Assembly: GCF_015704865.1 (NCBI RefSeq)
Contig: NZ_JADQTO010000008.1
Coordinates: 311,961 to 352,067, forward strand
DNA: 40,107 nt
Reading direction: 5' to 3'
Origin: Actinoplanes aureus
GTDB lineage: Bacteria; Actinomycetota; Actinomycetes; Mycobacteriales; Micromonosporaceae
Shown here: piece after piece, positions 33,352 through 39,976 of the stretch
How the letters are laid out: every line of letters starts with the position of its first letter
Numbering within the stretch: the first letter of the stretch is position 1
Position numbers and translations under genes: made by a program
Notes under the pieces: generated by a model
What the model saw: the letters and a program-made list of their open reading frames with translations, nothing else
Databases searched by the model: none
Told to the model about the DNA's origin: nothing

Positions 33352-34989
33352 CTACTCCCTCCAGTCTGGCGGGTCGGCCGGACTCAGGAGTGGATCGTCA
33401 GCGGCGAAGGTGCGCACCGGTCCGGGTGGGGTGCGCGGCCCCTCGAAGCGGACCGTGACCCGCCCCAGGCCGCTTCCCCACACCCAGCCCGCGCCGTATT
33501 CCTCGTGCCGCACGTCCTGCCCCGGCCGCCACGCCGGAAATGCCTCCACCTGCCCAACCGCGGGAACGAGCCGCTCACCAGGATCCAGAGCTTCCGGAAC
33601 CGGCGGGCCAGCCAGATCCGGCGCCGCCGGAACATGCTCAGCATCAGAATCCACAGCTCCCGAAGCCGGCCGCCCAGCCAGATCCGGCGCCGCCGGAACA
33701 AGCTGAGCGCCAGAATCGCCGGCTGGCGGAGTCGGCCGTCCAGCAAGAGCGGTGGCCGGCGGCGCTAAGAGTCCACCAGGATTGGTCGCCGGGTGAGGCG
33801 GGCCTCCCGGCTCTCCGTCCGAAGCGGCGATCGACACCTCCTCGCGCATGAACGGATGGTCGAGCTCCTCGTCCTCAGCGGGCCCGGCCGGGACAGCCGA
33901 CCAGAAACCCTCCGGGAAAGAGGAGAAGAGGTCGTCCTGCGCGAAGTCCGCCAGGGTCGAGACGCCGACGCCGAGCAGGCGGATCCCGCCGGAGGTGTCG
34001 ATCTCGGTCAGCAACCGCCGGGCCAGCTGGGCCACCAGGCGGGGGTCGTCGGTGGGCTGGTCGCGGGTGATCGCCCGGGTCACCGTGGTGAAGTCGTGGT
34101 GGCGGACCTTGATGTTGACGGTCCGTCCGGTGATGCCGCCGGAGCGCAGCCGCCCGGCGACCCGGGCGGAGAGCAGGTCCAGCTCGCGGTTGAGCCGCAC
34201 CGGATCGGTCAGGTCCACCTCGAAGGTCTCCTCGGCGGAGACCGACTTGGCCTCCCGCTCGCCCACCACCGGCCGGTCGTCGTCGGCGCGCGCCAGCCGG
34301 AACAGTCCGCCGCCGTGTGCGGTGCCGAACCAGTCGACCAGGTCCTCCAGGGGGACCTCGGCGAGCTGGCCCACGGTACGCACGCCGGACCGGTGCAGGC
34401 GCTGCTCGGTGGCCGGGCCGACGCCACCGAGCCGGCCGACCGGCAGGGGGTGCAGGACCGCGAGCTCGCCGCCGGCCGGGACCACCGTGAGGCCGTCGGG
34501 TTTGCGCAGCTCGGAACCGATCTTGGCGAGGAGCTTGGACGAGGCCACACCGACCGACCCGGTGATGCCGCCGGTCGCGGCGGCGATCTCACGTTTCAGG
34601 CGCATGGCGATCTCGGTGACGCCGCGCGGGCTGAGATCGTGGCCGGCCGCGGCCAGATCGAGATAGGCCTCGTCGATGCTGACCTGCTCGACCAGGGGTG
34701 TCACCTCGGCCAGCAACGCCATGACCACCTCGCTGGTCCGCTTGTACGCCGCGAACCGGGGCGACAGGTAGGCGGTGCCCGGCGGGCAGCGTCGCCGCGC
34801 CTGGGCCATCGGCATCGCCGAGCGGGCACCGAAGGCGCGCGCCTCGTAGGAGGCGGTGGCCACCACACCGCGCCCGGCCACCCCGCCGACGATGACCGGC
34901 TTGCCGCGCAGCGACACCTTGTCGCGTTGCTCCACCGCGGCGAACATCGCGTCCAGGTCGACGTGCAGGATGCTTGGCTCGGCCCTCAT
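33352..34989 (-). CDS. dinB: DNA polymerase IV with extended repeat-bearing C-terminus
   Basis: Y-family translesion polymerase of 545 residues. The catalytic acids are in ILHVDLDAMFAAVEQRD (Asp11, Asp13) and VSIDEAYLD (Asp106, Glu107). The thumb has the GVGPATEQRL helix-hairpin-helix, and the little finger ends near residue 345. The next about 110 residues are Pro/Ala-rich and contain three tandem 22-residue units. The last about 60 form a compact domain with FPAWRPGQDVRHEEYGAGWVWGSG, resembling the SH3-like 'G-V-H-G-G' modules seen at the ends of UvrD-type proteins. There is no clear beta-clamp motif. ATG 34989 is used, with AGGTGG upstream; a longer GTG start at 35007 is less likely. No SOS box is seen. 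Confidence 0.92.
   Translation of the reverse strand: MRAEPSILHVDLDAMFAAVEQRDKVSLRGKPVIVGGVAGRGVVATASYEARAFGARSAMPMAQARRRCPPGTAYLSPRFAAYKRTSEVVMALLAEVTPLVEQVSIDEAYLDLAAAGHDLSPRGVTEIAMRLKREIAAATGGITGSVGVASSKLLAKIGSELRKPDGLTVVPAGGELAVLHPLPVGRLGGVGPATEQRLHRSGVRTVGQLAEVPLEDLVDWFGTAHGGGLFRLARADDDRPVVGEREAKSVSAEETFEVDLTDPVRLNRELDLLSARVAGRLRSGGITGRTVNIKVRHHDFTTVTRAITRDQPTDDPRLVAQLARRLLTEIDTSGGIRLLGVGVSTLADFAQDDLFSSFPEGFWSAVPAGPAEDEELDHPFMREEVSIAASDGEPGGPPHPATNPGGLLAPPATALAGRPTPPAGDSGAQLVPAAPDLAGRPASGAVDSDAEHVPAAPDLAGPPVPEALDPGERLVPAVGQVEAFPAWRPGQDVRHEEYGAGWVWGSGLGRVTVRFEGPRTPPGPVRTFAADDPLLSPADPPDWRE
33568..33765 (-). repeat. Three tandem 66-bp units within dinB
   Basis: 66-bp period (33700-33765, 33634-33699, 33568-33633 in coding order), encoding units that begin APPATALAGRP, VPAAPDLAGRP and VPAAPDLAGPP. 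Identity is highest over the first 33 bp of the last two units. This is an in-frame array that could vary in copy number. Confidence 0.8.
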
Positions 34990-35348
34990 CGGCCACCACC
35001 TGCCCACCCGTCACGCACCACCCCCGCAGACTAAGCCGGGGGTATGACATCCAGCCGAGCCCGACGAACCAGAGGGCACCGAAGAATCGGACAAGGCAGG
35101 CTCCCCTCAACAGCGTGGCTTTCTGTAGTTGCACGAACCCCCTGGTCGACAACAGAAAACCGGGAAATTTCTCGATGGGAGCGTGACCACTGGCGCTTTA
35201 CAGCCCTCCAGGCCTGTGCCACGATACGGCTCGATCATCACCCAGAGGCGCGTTCTCGCAGCTAGCGGTCACGCACCCGAGCAACGGCCAGCATGAACAT
35301 CGATACTCGCCGGTCAACCGGGTGCCGATTTCAGGAGAGAGCGGGACG
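34990..35348. promoter_or_regulatory. dinB/sigma-fusion divergent spacer with candidate promoter
   Basis: About 360 bp without a supportable gene and less GC-rich than average. For the sigma-fusion gene there is TTTACA (35197-35202) and CACGAT (35220-35225) at 17-bp spacing, a plausible housekeeping promoter. Just upstream is GGGAAATTTC (about 35162-35171), which could also be the GGAA-type -35 of an ECF promoter, although no CGT-type -10 sits at standard distance. The ribosome binding site is AGGAGAG at 35333-35339. Confidence 0.4.
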
Positions 35349-37496
35349 GTGACGGAGAGTCAGGCTGCGGTCGTCAACGACGTGACGGACCTGGTCCGGG
35401 CCGCTCAGGGCGGTAGCGCGGGCGCCATGGACCAGCTGATCACCGGCCACCTGTCGCTGATCTACAACATCATCGGGCGCACGCTCGACGGTCACCCGGA
35501 CGTCGACGACCTGGTCCAGGACACCATGCTGCAGGCCATCCGCGGCCTGGGCTCCCTCCGCGATCCTGACCGTTTTCGTTCATGGCTGATCGCGATCGCG
35601 TACCGCCGGGTCCAGATGCACCTGCGGTCGCGGAAGATGACGCTGTCGCGCCGCCACCCGGAGCCGGTCGACGTGCCGGATCCGGTCGGTGACTTCGCCG
35701 AGCGCACCACGGCCGAGCTGGTCGTCACCAAGCAGCGCCGCCAGCTCGCCGAGGCCGGCCGCTGGCTGGACGACGCGGACCGCCGGCTGCTGGCGCTCTG
35801 GTGGCAGGAGGCGTCCGGTGACCTGACGCGTACCGAGCTGGCCGCCGCGCTGGGCGTCAAGCCGAACCACGCCGCGGTCCGGGTGCAGCGGATGAAGGCG
35901 CAGCTCGACCTGAGCCGCAGCGTGGTCCGGGCGCTGCGGGCCAAGCCGATCTGCCCGGAGCTGGGCGAGGTGGTGCGGTTCTGGGACGGCACCACGGACT
36001 CGGTCTGGCGCAAGCGCCTGGCCCGGCACGTCCGCGACTGCCCGAAGTGCCGCGTCCACCAGCGCGGCCTGATCGCGCCGGAGCAGTTGCTGCTCGGCCT
36101 CGCCGCGCTGCCGGTACCGGCAGCGCTGCTCGCCGGGATCCAGTCGGCCCTGCACGGCGGCGCGACGGCACCGGCCGCGATCGCCGGCGGCACCTCGCTG
36201 ATCGCCCACGTGCAGTCGCTGGTGCAGCACAAGAGCCTGGCGGCGGCCACCGCGGTCACGGTCGCGGCCGGCGGCGGCTTCGCGTACGCGGTCCTGCACA
36301 CCCCCGCCCAGCCGGAGACCCCGATCGCGGTGGCCCCGCCGCCCGCCCCGGTCCCCACCTCGGCACCGGCCGCGATCCAGCCGTCCACGGGCGCCGGCCG
36401 GAAACCGAGCGCCACCCCCACGGCCGGCACGGCCACCCCGACCTCACGAGCGGTCGCCGGGCTCGGGGTGAGCACGGCCGACATCTACGTCGCCCCGAAC
36501 GGCTCGGACGACGGTGACGGCAGCCGCCAGCGCCCGTTCGCCAGCCTGGCCAAGGCGGCCGCCGTGGTGAAGCCGGGGCAGACGATCGCCCTGCGCGGCG
36601 GCACCTACCGGCCGACCAGTCCGATAACGATCACCACAAGCGGGACCGCCTCACAGCGCGTCGTGCTCAGCGGCTTCGGTGCCGAGCGGGCCGTCATCGA
36701 CGCGTCGGCCATCCCCGCCGACAAGTGGGCGATCACCCACGAGTCGTCCTACTGGACCGTGCGCGACCTGGAGATCGCCGGGGCTCGCAACGCGGCGTAC
36801 ACCTGCGTGGCCTGCACGAACAACGTCTTCCAGCGGCTGTCCGTGCACGGTGCCAACGGCTCCGGACTGATGCTGCGGAACCCGGGGACGGCCGGCAACC
36901 AGGTGCTGGACAGCGACTTCTACGACAACCGGGGTTCCGGGCTGGCGGTGCAGTTCGGCACCGGCGACGGGAACCTGCTGCGCGGCAACCGGGCCTTCCG
37001 CAACGGCGGCGACGGGGTCAACCTGGGCGACTTCGGCAGCCCGGTGTCGGTCCAGTACAACTGGTCGTACGGCAACGGGGCGAACGGCTTCGCGGTCGGC
37101 GGCGGCAGTCCGGCCCCCGGCGCCGCCCACCGGGTACGCCACAACGCGTCCTGGGGCAACAACGGGCACGGCTTCGTCGACGAGGGCAACGCCGCCGCGA
37201 TCGAGCTGGGCAACAACACCGCGTTCCGCAACGTCAACCTCGGGTTCGCGATGACCACCGCCGCCGCGGTGCTCCGCAACAACGTGGCGCTCGGCAATCA
37301 GCAGGGCGAGGAGGGCCTGTCCCGGACCGCTCAGGCCAGCAACAACAGCTGGCAGGAGAATGGCTGGTCGGAGTCGACGCTCCGGTCCACCGACGCCTCG
37401 GTCGCCGAGGGTGCGCGCGCCGCGGACGGTGGCCTGCCCGGCACGTCGTACCTGGCCACCGGCAACGGCGTAGGCGCGTCCATGTCGGGTTCCTAG
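35349..37496 (+). CDS. ECF sigma factor fused to zinc anti-sigma motif, membrane segment and beta-helix domain
   Basis: A 715-residue multidomain protein. Sigma region 2 (about 10-95) has HLSLIYNIIGRTLDGHPDVDDLVQDTMLQA and RFRSWLIAIAYRR. Sigma region 4 (about 130-190) has LTRTELAAALGVKPNHAAVRVQRMK. The anti-sigma-type zinc motif is Cys202-X24-His227-X3-Cys231-X2-Cys234. Two hydrophobic segments follow (about 246-264 and 297-316); the second is the better membrane span. A Pro/Thr/Ala-rich linker (about 318-370) leads to a parallel beta-helix (about 375-715), opening ADIYVAPNGSDDGDGS and rich in N-x-x-x-G coil turns (NNVFQRLSVHG, NQVLDSDFYDN, NNTAFRN), as in pectate-lyase-like proteins. It is most simply a membrane-tethered, self-inhibited sigma factor with an extracellular glycan-facing domain. 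GTG 35349 fits AGGAGAG at 9 nt. Confidence 0.88.
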   Translation: MTESQAAVVNDVTDLVRAAQGGSAGAMDQLITGHLSLIYNIIGRTLDGHPDVDDLVQDTMLQAIRGLGSLRDPDRFRSWLIAIAYRRVQMHLRSRKMTLSRRHPEPVDVPDPVGDFAERTTAELVVTKQRRQLAEAGRWLDDADRRLLALWWQEASGDLTRTELAAALGVKPNHAAVRVQRMKAQLDLSRSVVRALRAKPICPELGEVVRFWDGTTDSVWRKRLARHVRDCPKCRVHQRGLIAPEQLLLGLAALPVPAALLAGIQSALHGGATAPAAIAGGTSLIAHVQSLVQHKSLAAATAVTVAAGGGFAYAVLHTPAQPETPIAVAPPPAPVPTSAPAAIQPSTGAGRKPSATPTAGTATPTSRAVAGLGVSTADIYVAPNGSDDGDGSRQRPFASLAKAAAVVKPGQTIALRGGTYRPTSPITITTSGTASQRVVLSGFGAERAVIDASAIPADKWAITHESSYWTVRDLEIAGARNAAYTCVACTNNVFQRLSVHGANGSGLMLRNPGTAGNQVLDSDFYDNRGSGLAVQFGTGDGNLLRGNRAFRNGGDGVNLGDFGSPVSVQYNWSYGNGANGFAVGGGSPAPGAAHRVRHNASWGNNGHGFVDEGNAAAIELGNNTAFRNVNLGFAMTTAAAVLRNNVALGNQQGEEGLSRTAQASNNSWQENGWSESTLRSTDASVAEGARAADGGLPGTSYLATGNGVGASMSGS

Positions 37497-38002
37497 GCGC
37501 CGAGCGACGCGGGAACCCGGTACTCCGGGTACGGATCCACGTCGGGGTCCTGCTCCGGCCCACCGGCGGCGGTGGCGCGCAGGAGTAGGGACGTGCCGTC
37601 CGCGCAGTCGATCCGGACGCCGGACGGCACCTTGCCGCGCTCGTCCGTCGGGCCGAGTTCGGGCAGCGCGACCAGCTGCCAGGACCGGAACCCGGCGGGC
37701 CGGGCGGCGTCGAGCAGCCAGGCGGTGAAGACCGCGATCCGGTCCACCCGCCGCGACGGCGGCGGCAGCTGTTCCGGCGTGGGCAGGGCGTTCTCCCCGG
37801 GCCAGATCGCGCCCCAGAGGTACGCCTCCGCGCCGGTCCGATACCGCACGCGGATGCCGGCCGGGGACGGGCCGCCGGCGACGAGGTCGTTGCCGTAGCG
37901 TTCGACGGCCGTGATCTCGGGGTGGCCGCTCGCGGCGACCAGCGCCTCGATGACGTCGAGGACCTGGGCGAGGTGCACGACTCGAGTCAACGCCGTCACC
38001 AC
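37493..38002 (-). CDS. Hypothetical protein
   Basis: A 169-residue soluble protein that I do not recognise. It has a mixed alpha/beta look with TAVERYGNDLVAGG, GIRVRYRTGAEAYLWGAIWPGE and VRIDCADGTSLLLRATAAGG, and a Pro/Asp-rich C-terminus. The last part repeats the motif of a beta-strand followed by DG turns. The start is GTG 38002 (or GTG 37999), without a clear ribosome binding site. Its stop shares CTAG with the stop of the convergent sigma-fusion gene. Codon use matches the neighbours, so it is likely a real gene. Confidence 0.7.
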   Translation of the reverse strand: MVTALTRVVHLAQVLDVIEALVAASGHPEITAVERYGNDLVAGGPSPAGIRVRYRTGAEAYLWGAIWPGENALPTPEQLPPPSRRVDRIAVFTAWLLDAARPAGFRSWQLVALPELGPTDERGKVPSGVRIDCADGTSLLLRATAAGGPEQDPDVDPYPEYRVPASLGA

Positions 38003-38088
38003 CGACCCGGATCACCCACATTGTGCGATTCGGCCGGATGGCACGGACGCGTCATGCTGAAGGGCACGCCCGTGATCCCGGCTCAGCC

Positions 38089-38116
38089 GGTTTGCCGCCG
38101 GCCCCTATCTGGGAAC
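38089..38116 (+). promoter_or_regulatory. Candidate SigB/SigF-type stress promoter of the GlsB-like gene
   Basis: GGTTTG (38089-38094), 16 bp, then GGGAAC (38111-38116), close to the actinobacterial general-stress pattern GGTTT-N14-17-GGGTA. The predicted start is about 30 nt before the GTG at 38154. Confidence 0.45.
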
Positions 38117-38153
38117 TCCGTGAGCGCATCCACCCCGGACCCGAGGAGCTGCA

Positions 38154-38420
38154 GTGGAAGTAACCGGCTTCTTCACCGCCATCATCATCGGCCTGATCAT
38201 CGGAGCACTGGGCCGGCTGGTCCTGCCCGGCAAGCAGAACATCCCGATCTGGCTCACCCTGCTGATCGGCGTCGTCGCCGCGATCCTGGGTACGTTCCTC
38301 GCCGGCGCGCTCGGCGTCGACGACACCCCTGGCGTCGACTGGATCGAACTGGCCCTGCAGATCGGCCTCGCGGCCGGTGGTGTGGCCCTGGTCGCCGGCA
38401 TGCGTGGCCGACGGCCGTAA
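38154..38420 (+). CDS. GlsB/YeaQ/YmgE family stress-response membrane protein
   Basis: An 88-residue protein with three hydrophobic helices and Gly-rich packing (IIIGLIIGALGRLVLPGKQN, LTLLIGVVAAILGTFLAGALG, GLAAGGVALVAGM). This is the transglycosylase-associated/GlsB fold linked to general stress in many bacteria; its biochemical role is unknown. GTG start with GAGGAG 5 nt upstream. Preceded by a SigB-type promoter candidate and followed by a very strong hairpin, so it is likely a monocistronic stress gene. Confidence 0.92.
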   Translation: MEVTGFFTAIIIGLIIGALGRLVLPGKQNIPIWLTLLIGVVAAILGTFLAGALGVDDTPGVDWIELALQIGLAAGGVALVAGMRGRRP

Positions 38421-38428
38421 CGGGATCA

Positions 38429-38466
38429 CCGTGCCGGGCCCGGCCACCGGTCCGGGCCCGGCACGG
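38429..38466 (+). terminator. Long GC hairpin between glsB-like and NYN genes
   Basis: CCGTGCCGGGCCCGG (38429-38443) is perfectly paired with CCGGGCCCGGCACGG (38452-38466), a 15-bp stem with an 8-nt loop. It ends directly against the TAGGTT box (38467-38472) of the next gene. Confidence 0.8.
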
Positions 38467-38472
38467 TAGGTT
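38467..38472 (+). promoter_or_regulatory. -10 box for leaderless NYN mRNA
   Basis: TAGGTT, then TCGGTC (6 nt), then ATG at 38479. The -35 position would fall inside the terminator stem. Confidence 0.45.
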
Positions 38473-38478
38473 TCGGTC

Positions 38479-39705
38479 ATGGCACGCGTACGCGCCGCGC
38501 TCTACCTCGACTTCGACAATGTGTTCAGCGGATTGATCAAGCAGGACCCGGACGTGGCGATCCAGTTCGCCAAGGAGCCGGCCGCCTGGCTGTCCCGCCT
38601 GACCACGACGTTGACGGTCGACGGTGCCCGCCGCTGGTTGATCGTCCGCTGCTACATGAACCCGGGCGGCTGGGTGCCGCACCCGGACCCCGCGGCCGGC
38701 GTGGCGCGGCTCTACTACTCGCAGTTCCGGCCGTTCTTCGTCAACGCCGGCTTCGAGGTGATCGACTGCCCGCGGCTGACCCACACCAAGAACGCCGCCG
38801 ACATCCGGATGGTGGTCGACGCGGTCGATGCGCTCGCCGACCCGGTGGTCTACGAGGAGTTCGTGATCGCTTCGGGCGACTCGGACATGACCCCGCTGCT
38901 GGTAAGGCTGCGCCGCGCCGACCGGCGTACCACGATCGTCTCCCCGTCGGACGCGGCCGAGGCGTTCATCGCGGTCGCCGACCGGCTGATCACCAGTCAG
39001 GAACTGCTCGAACTGGTGCAGGGCGAACCGGTGGACAGCGACGAGGACGCCCCGGTCGCCGACGAGTCCGACGGCCCGGTCTCCTACGAGCAGTTCCGCG
39101 ACCTGGTGCGATGGCGTTACGACGCCGCTCCCGGCCCGCTCAACCTGGCCTCGCTCGCGCACGATCTGCGCCGGCAACTCGGTCCGAGCGTGGACCAGAC
39201 CAACTGGTTCGGCTTCGGCGGCTTCGTCCGAGCCCTGGAAAGCCTGGGCCTGGCGCACGCCAAGTTCTCCAACCACTTCGTCTGGGACGCCGGCCGGCAC
39301 GACCCTCCGGAGTCGTCCGGCGCGGCCGGACCGGCCCCGGAGCCGGTCAGCCGGCTCAGCGCCCTCCTCAGCCTGCCGCGCCTGCCGCAGGAGATGTGGC
39401 CGCTGGTGTACCAGGCCCTCGCCGACTACGCCTCCAGCCACCACTTCAACCTCACCGAGGCGACCCGCTGGGCCCGCGACCGCCTGGCCGCGCAGGGCGT
39501 CGACGTGAGCCGGGCCGCGATCGCCTTCGTCACCCGCGGCACCGCGTTCGGCGGCGCACCGCTCTACCGCCAGCCGCCGCCGGCCGCCGACGAGATCGCG
39601 TCGGCGTTCGCCGACAACGTGCTCAACCGCGCCGAGGCCGCCTCGATCCCCCTGACCGACGACGAGTCCGCCCAGGTGAGAGCCTGGCTCGGCGCCACCC
39701 TTTAA
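38479..39705 (+). CDS. NYN-domain (PIN-like) putative ribonuclease with OST-HTH-like domain
   Basis: A 408-residue protein. The N-terminal NYN domain (about 1-170) keeps the PIN-type acidic set: Asp11/Asp13/Asn14 in YLDFDNV, Asp108 and Asp114 in KNAADIRMVVDAVD, and Asp134/Asp136 in ASGDSDMTPLL. A metal-dependent RNase is predicted. An acidic linker is followed by a winged-helix segment (about 200-270, VSYEQFRDLVRW to NHFVWD) resembling OST-HTH/LOTUS RNA-binding modules. A second helical block is at about 300-385, and an unrelated tail follows. Start ATG is leaderless-type. It probably acts in RNA turnover or processing; targets are not evident. A dispersed repeat follows 10 nt after the stop. 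Confidence 0.85.
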   Translation: MARVRAALYLDFDNVFSGLIKQDPDVAIQFAKEPAAWLSRLTTTLTVDGARRWLIVRCYMNPGGWVPHPDPAAGVARLYYSQFRPFFVNAGFEVIDCPRLTHTKNAADIRMVVDAVDALADPVVYEEFVIASGDSDMTPLLVRLRRADRRTTIVSPSDAAEAFIAVADRLITSQELLELVQGEPVDSDEDAPVADESDGPVSYEQFRDLVRWRYDAAPGPLNLASLAHDLRRQLGPSVDQTNWFGFGGFVRALESLGLAHAKFSNHFVWDAGRHDPPESSGAAGPAPEPVSRLSALLSLPRLPQEMWPLVYQALADYASSHHFNLTEATRWARDRLAAQGVDVSRAAIAFVTRGTAFGGAPLYRQPPPAADEIASAFADNVLNRAEAASIPLTDDESAQVRAWLGATL

Positions 39706-39714
39706 AGATTTATC

Positions 39715-39770
39715 GGTACGCGCCACCCAGTCCCGCCGAATTCACGCCGTTCCCGCTGGCCCCGCGCGAT
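39715..39770 (+). repeat. Dispersed intergenic repeat, module 1, copy B
   Basis: Same element as 32932-32987: GGTACGC, the identical 20-bp core at 39731-39750, and CCGCGCGAT near the end, again directly after a gene stop. The 98 bp that follow hold no gene that I can support. Confidence 0.8.
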
Positions 39771-39868
39771 CTCCCGCCCGCTCCTTGCCCCAACGCGTCC
39801 GCCGGGACCATGCACGTCGCCGGGCTTAACCCCCAACCGGCCCTGCAAACCGCAAGCAGGCACCCCCG

Positions 39869-39895
39869 GCGGTCAGGGTCTTGGCCCAACGTGGG
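39869..39895 (-). repeat. Dispersed intergenic repeat, module 2, copy B (inverted relative to copy A)
   Basis: Reverse complement of 32992-33021 without its 3-bp insert. It also forms the left arm of a larger inverted repeat ending at 39964. Confidence 0.8.
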
Positions 39896-39964
39896 TGCTG
39901 TCTGGCGGCCGTTGAGACAGCGTTGAGCGTGGGCCAAGCAAGATCACTGCTTGGGGACCCTGAC
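39872..39964. repeat. Compound inverted repeat with nested hairpin
   Basis: Outer arms GTCAGGGTC (39872-39880) and GACCCTGAC (39956-39964) pair over 9 bp. Inner arms TTGGCCCA (39881-39888) and TGGGCCAA (39930-39937) pair over 8 bp. The right side is split by a self-pairing CCAAGCA/TGCTTGG hairpin (39934-39940, 39948-39954). It lies just beyond a partial gene and could be an element end or a double terminator. Confidence 0.65.
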
Positions 39965-39976
39965 TACGGAAGCCTT

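Noticed and set aside
34990..35060. SOS box upstream of dinB
   Set aside because: No GAAC-N4-GTTC-like palindrome found in the spacer.
35162..35190. ECF autoregulated promoter (GGGAAAT with GCGTG) for the sigma fusion
   Set aside because: Spacing between the boxes is about 13-14 bp, shorter than the usual 16-17; kept only as a remark.
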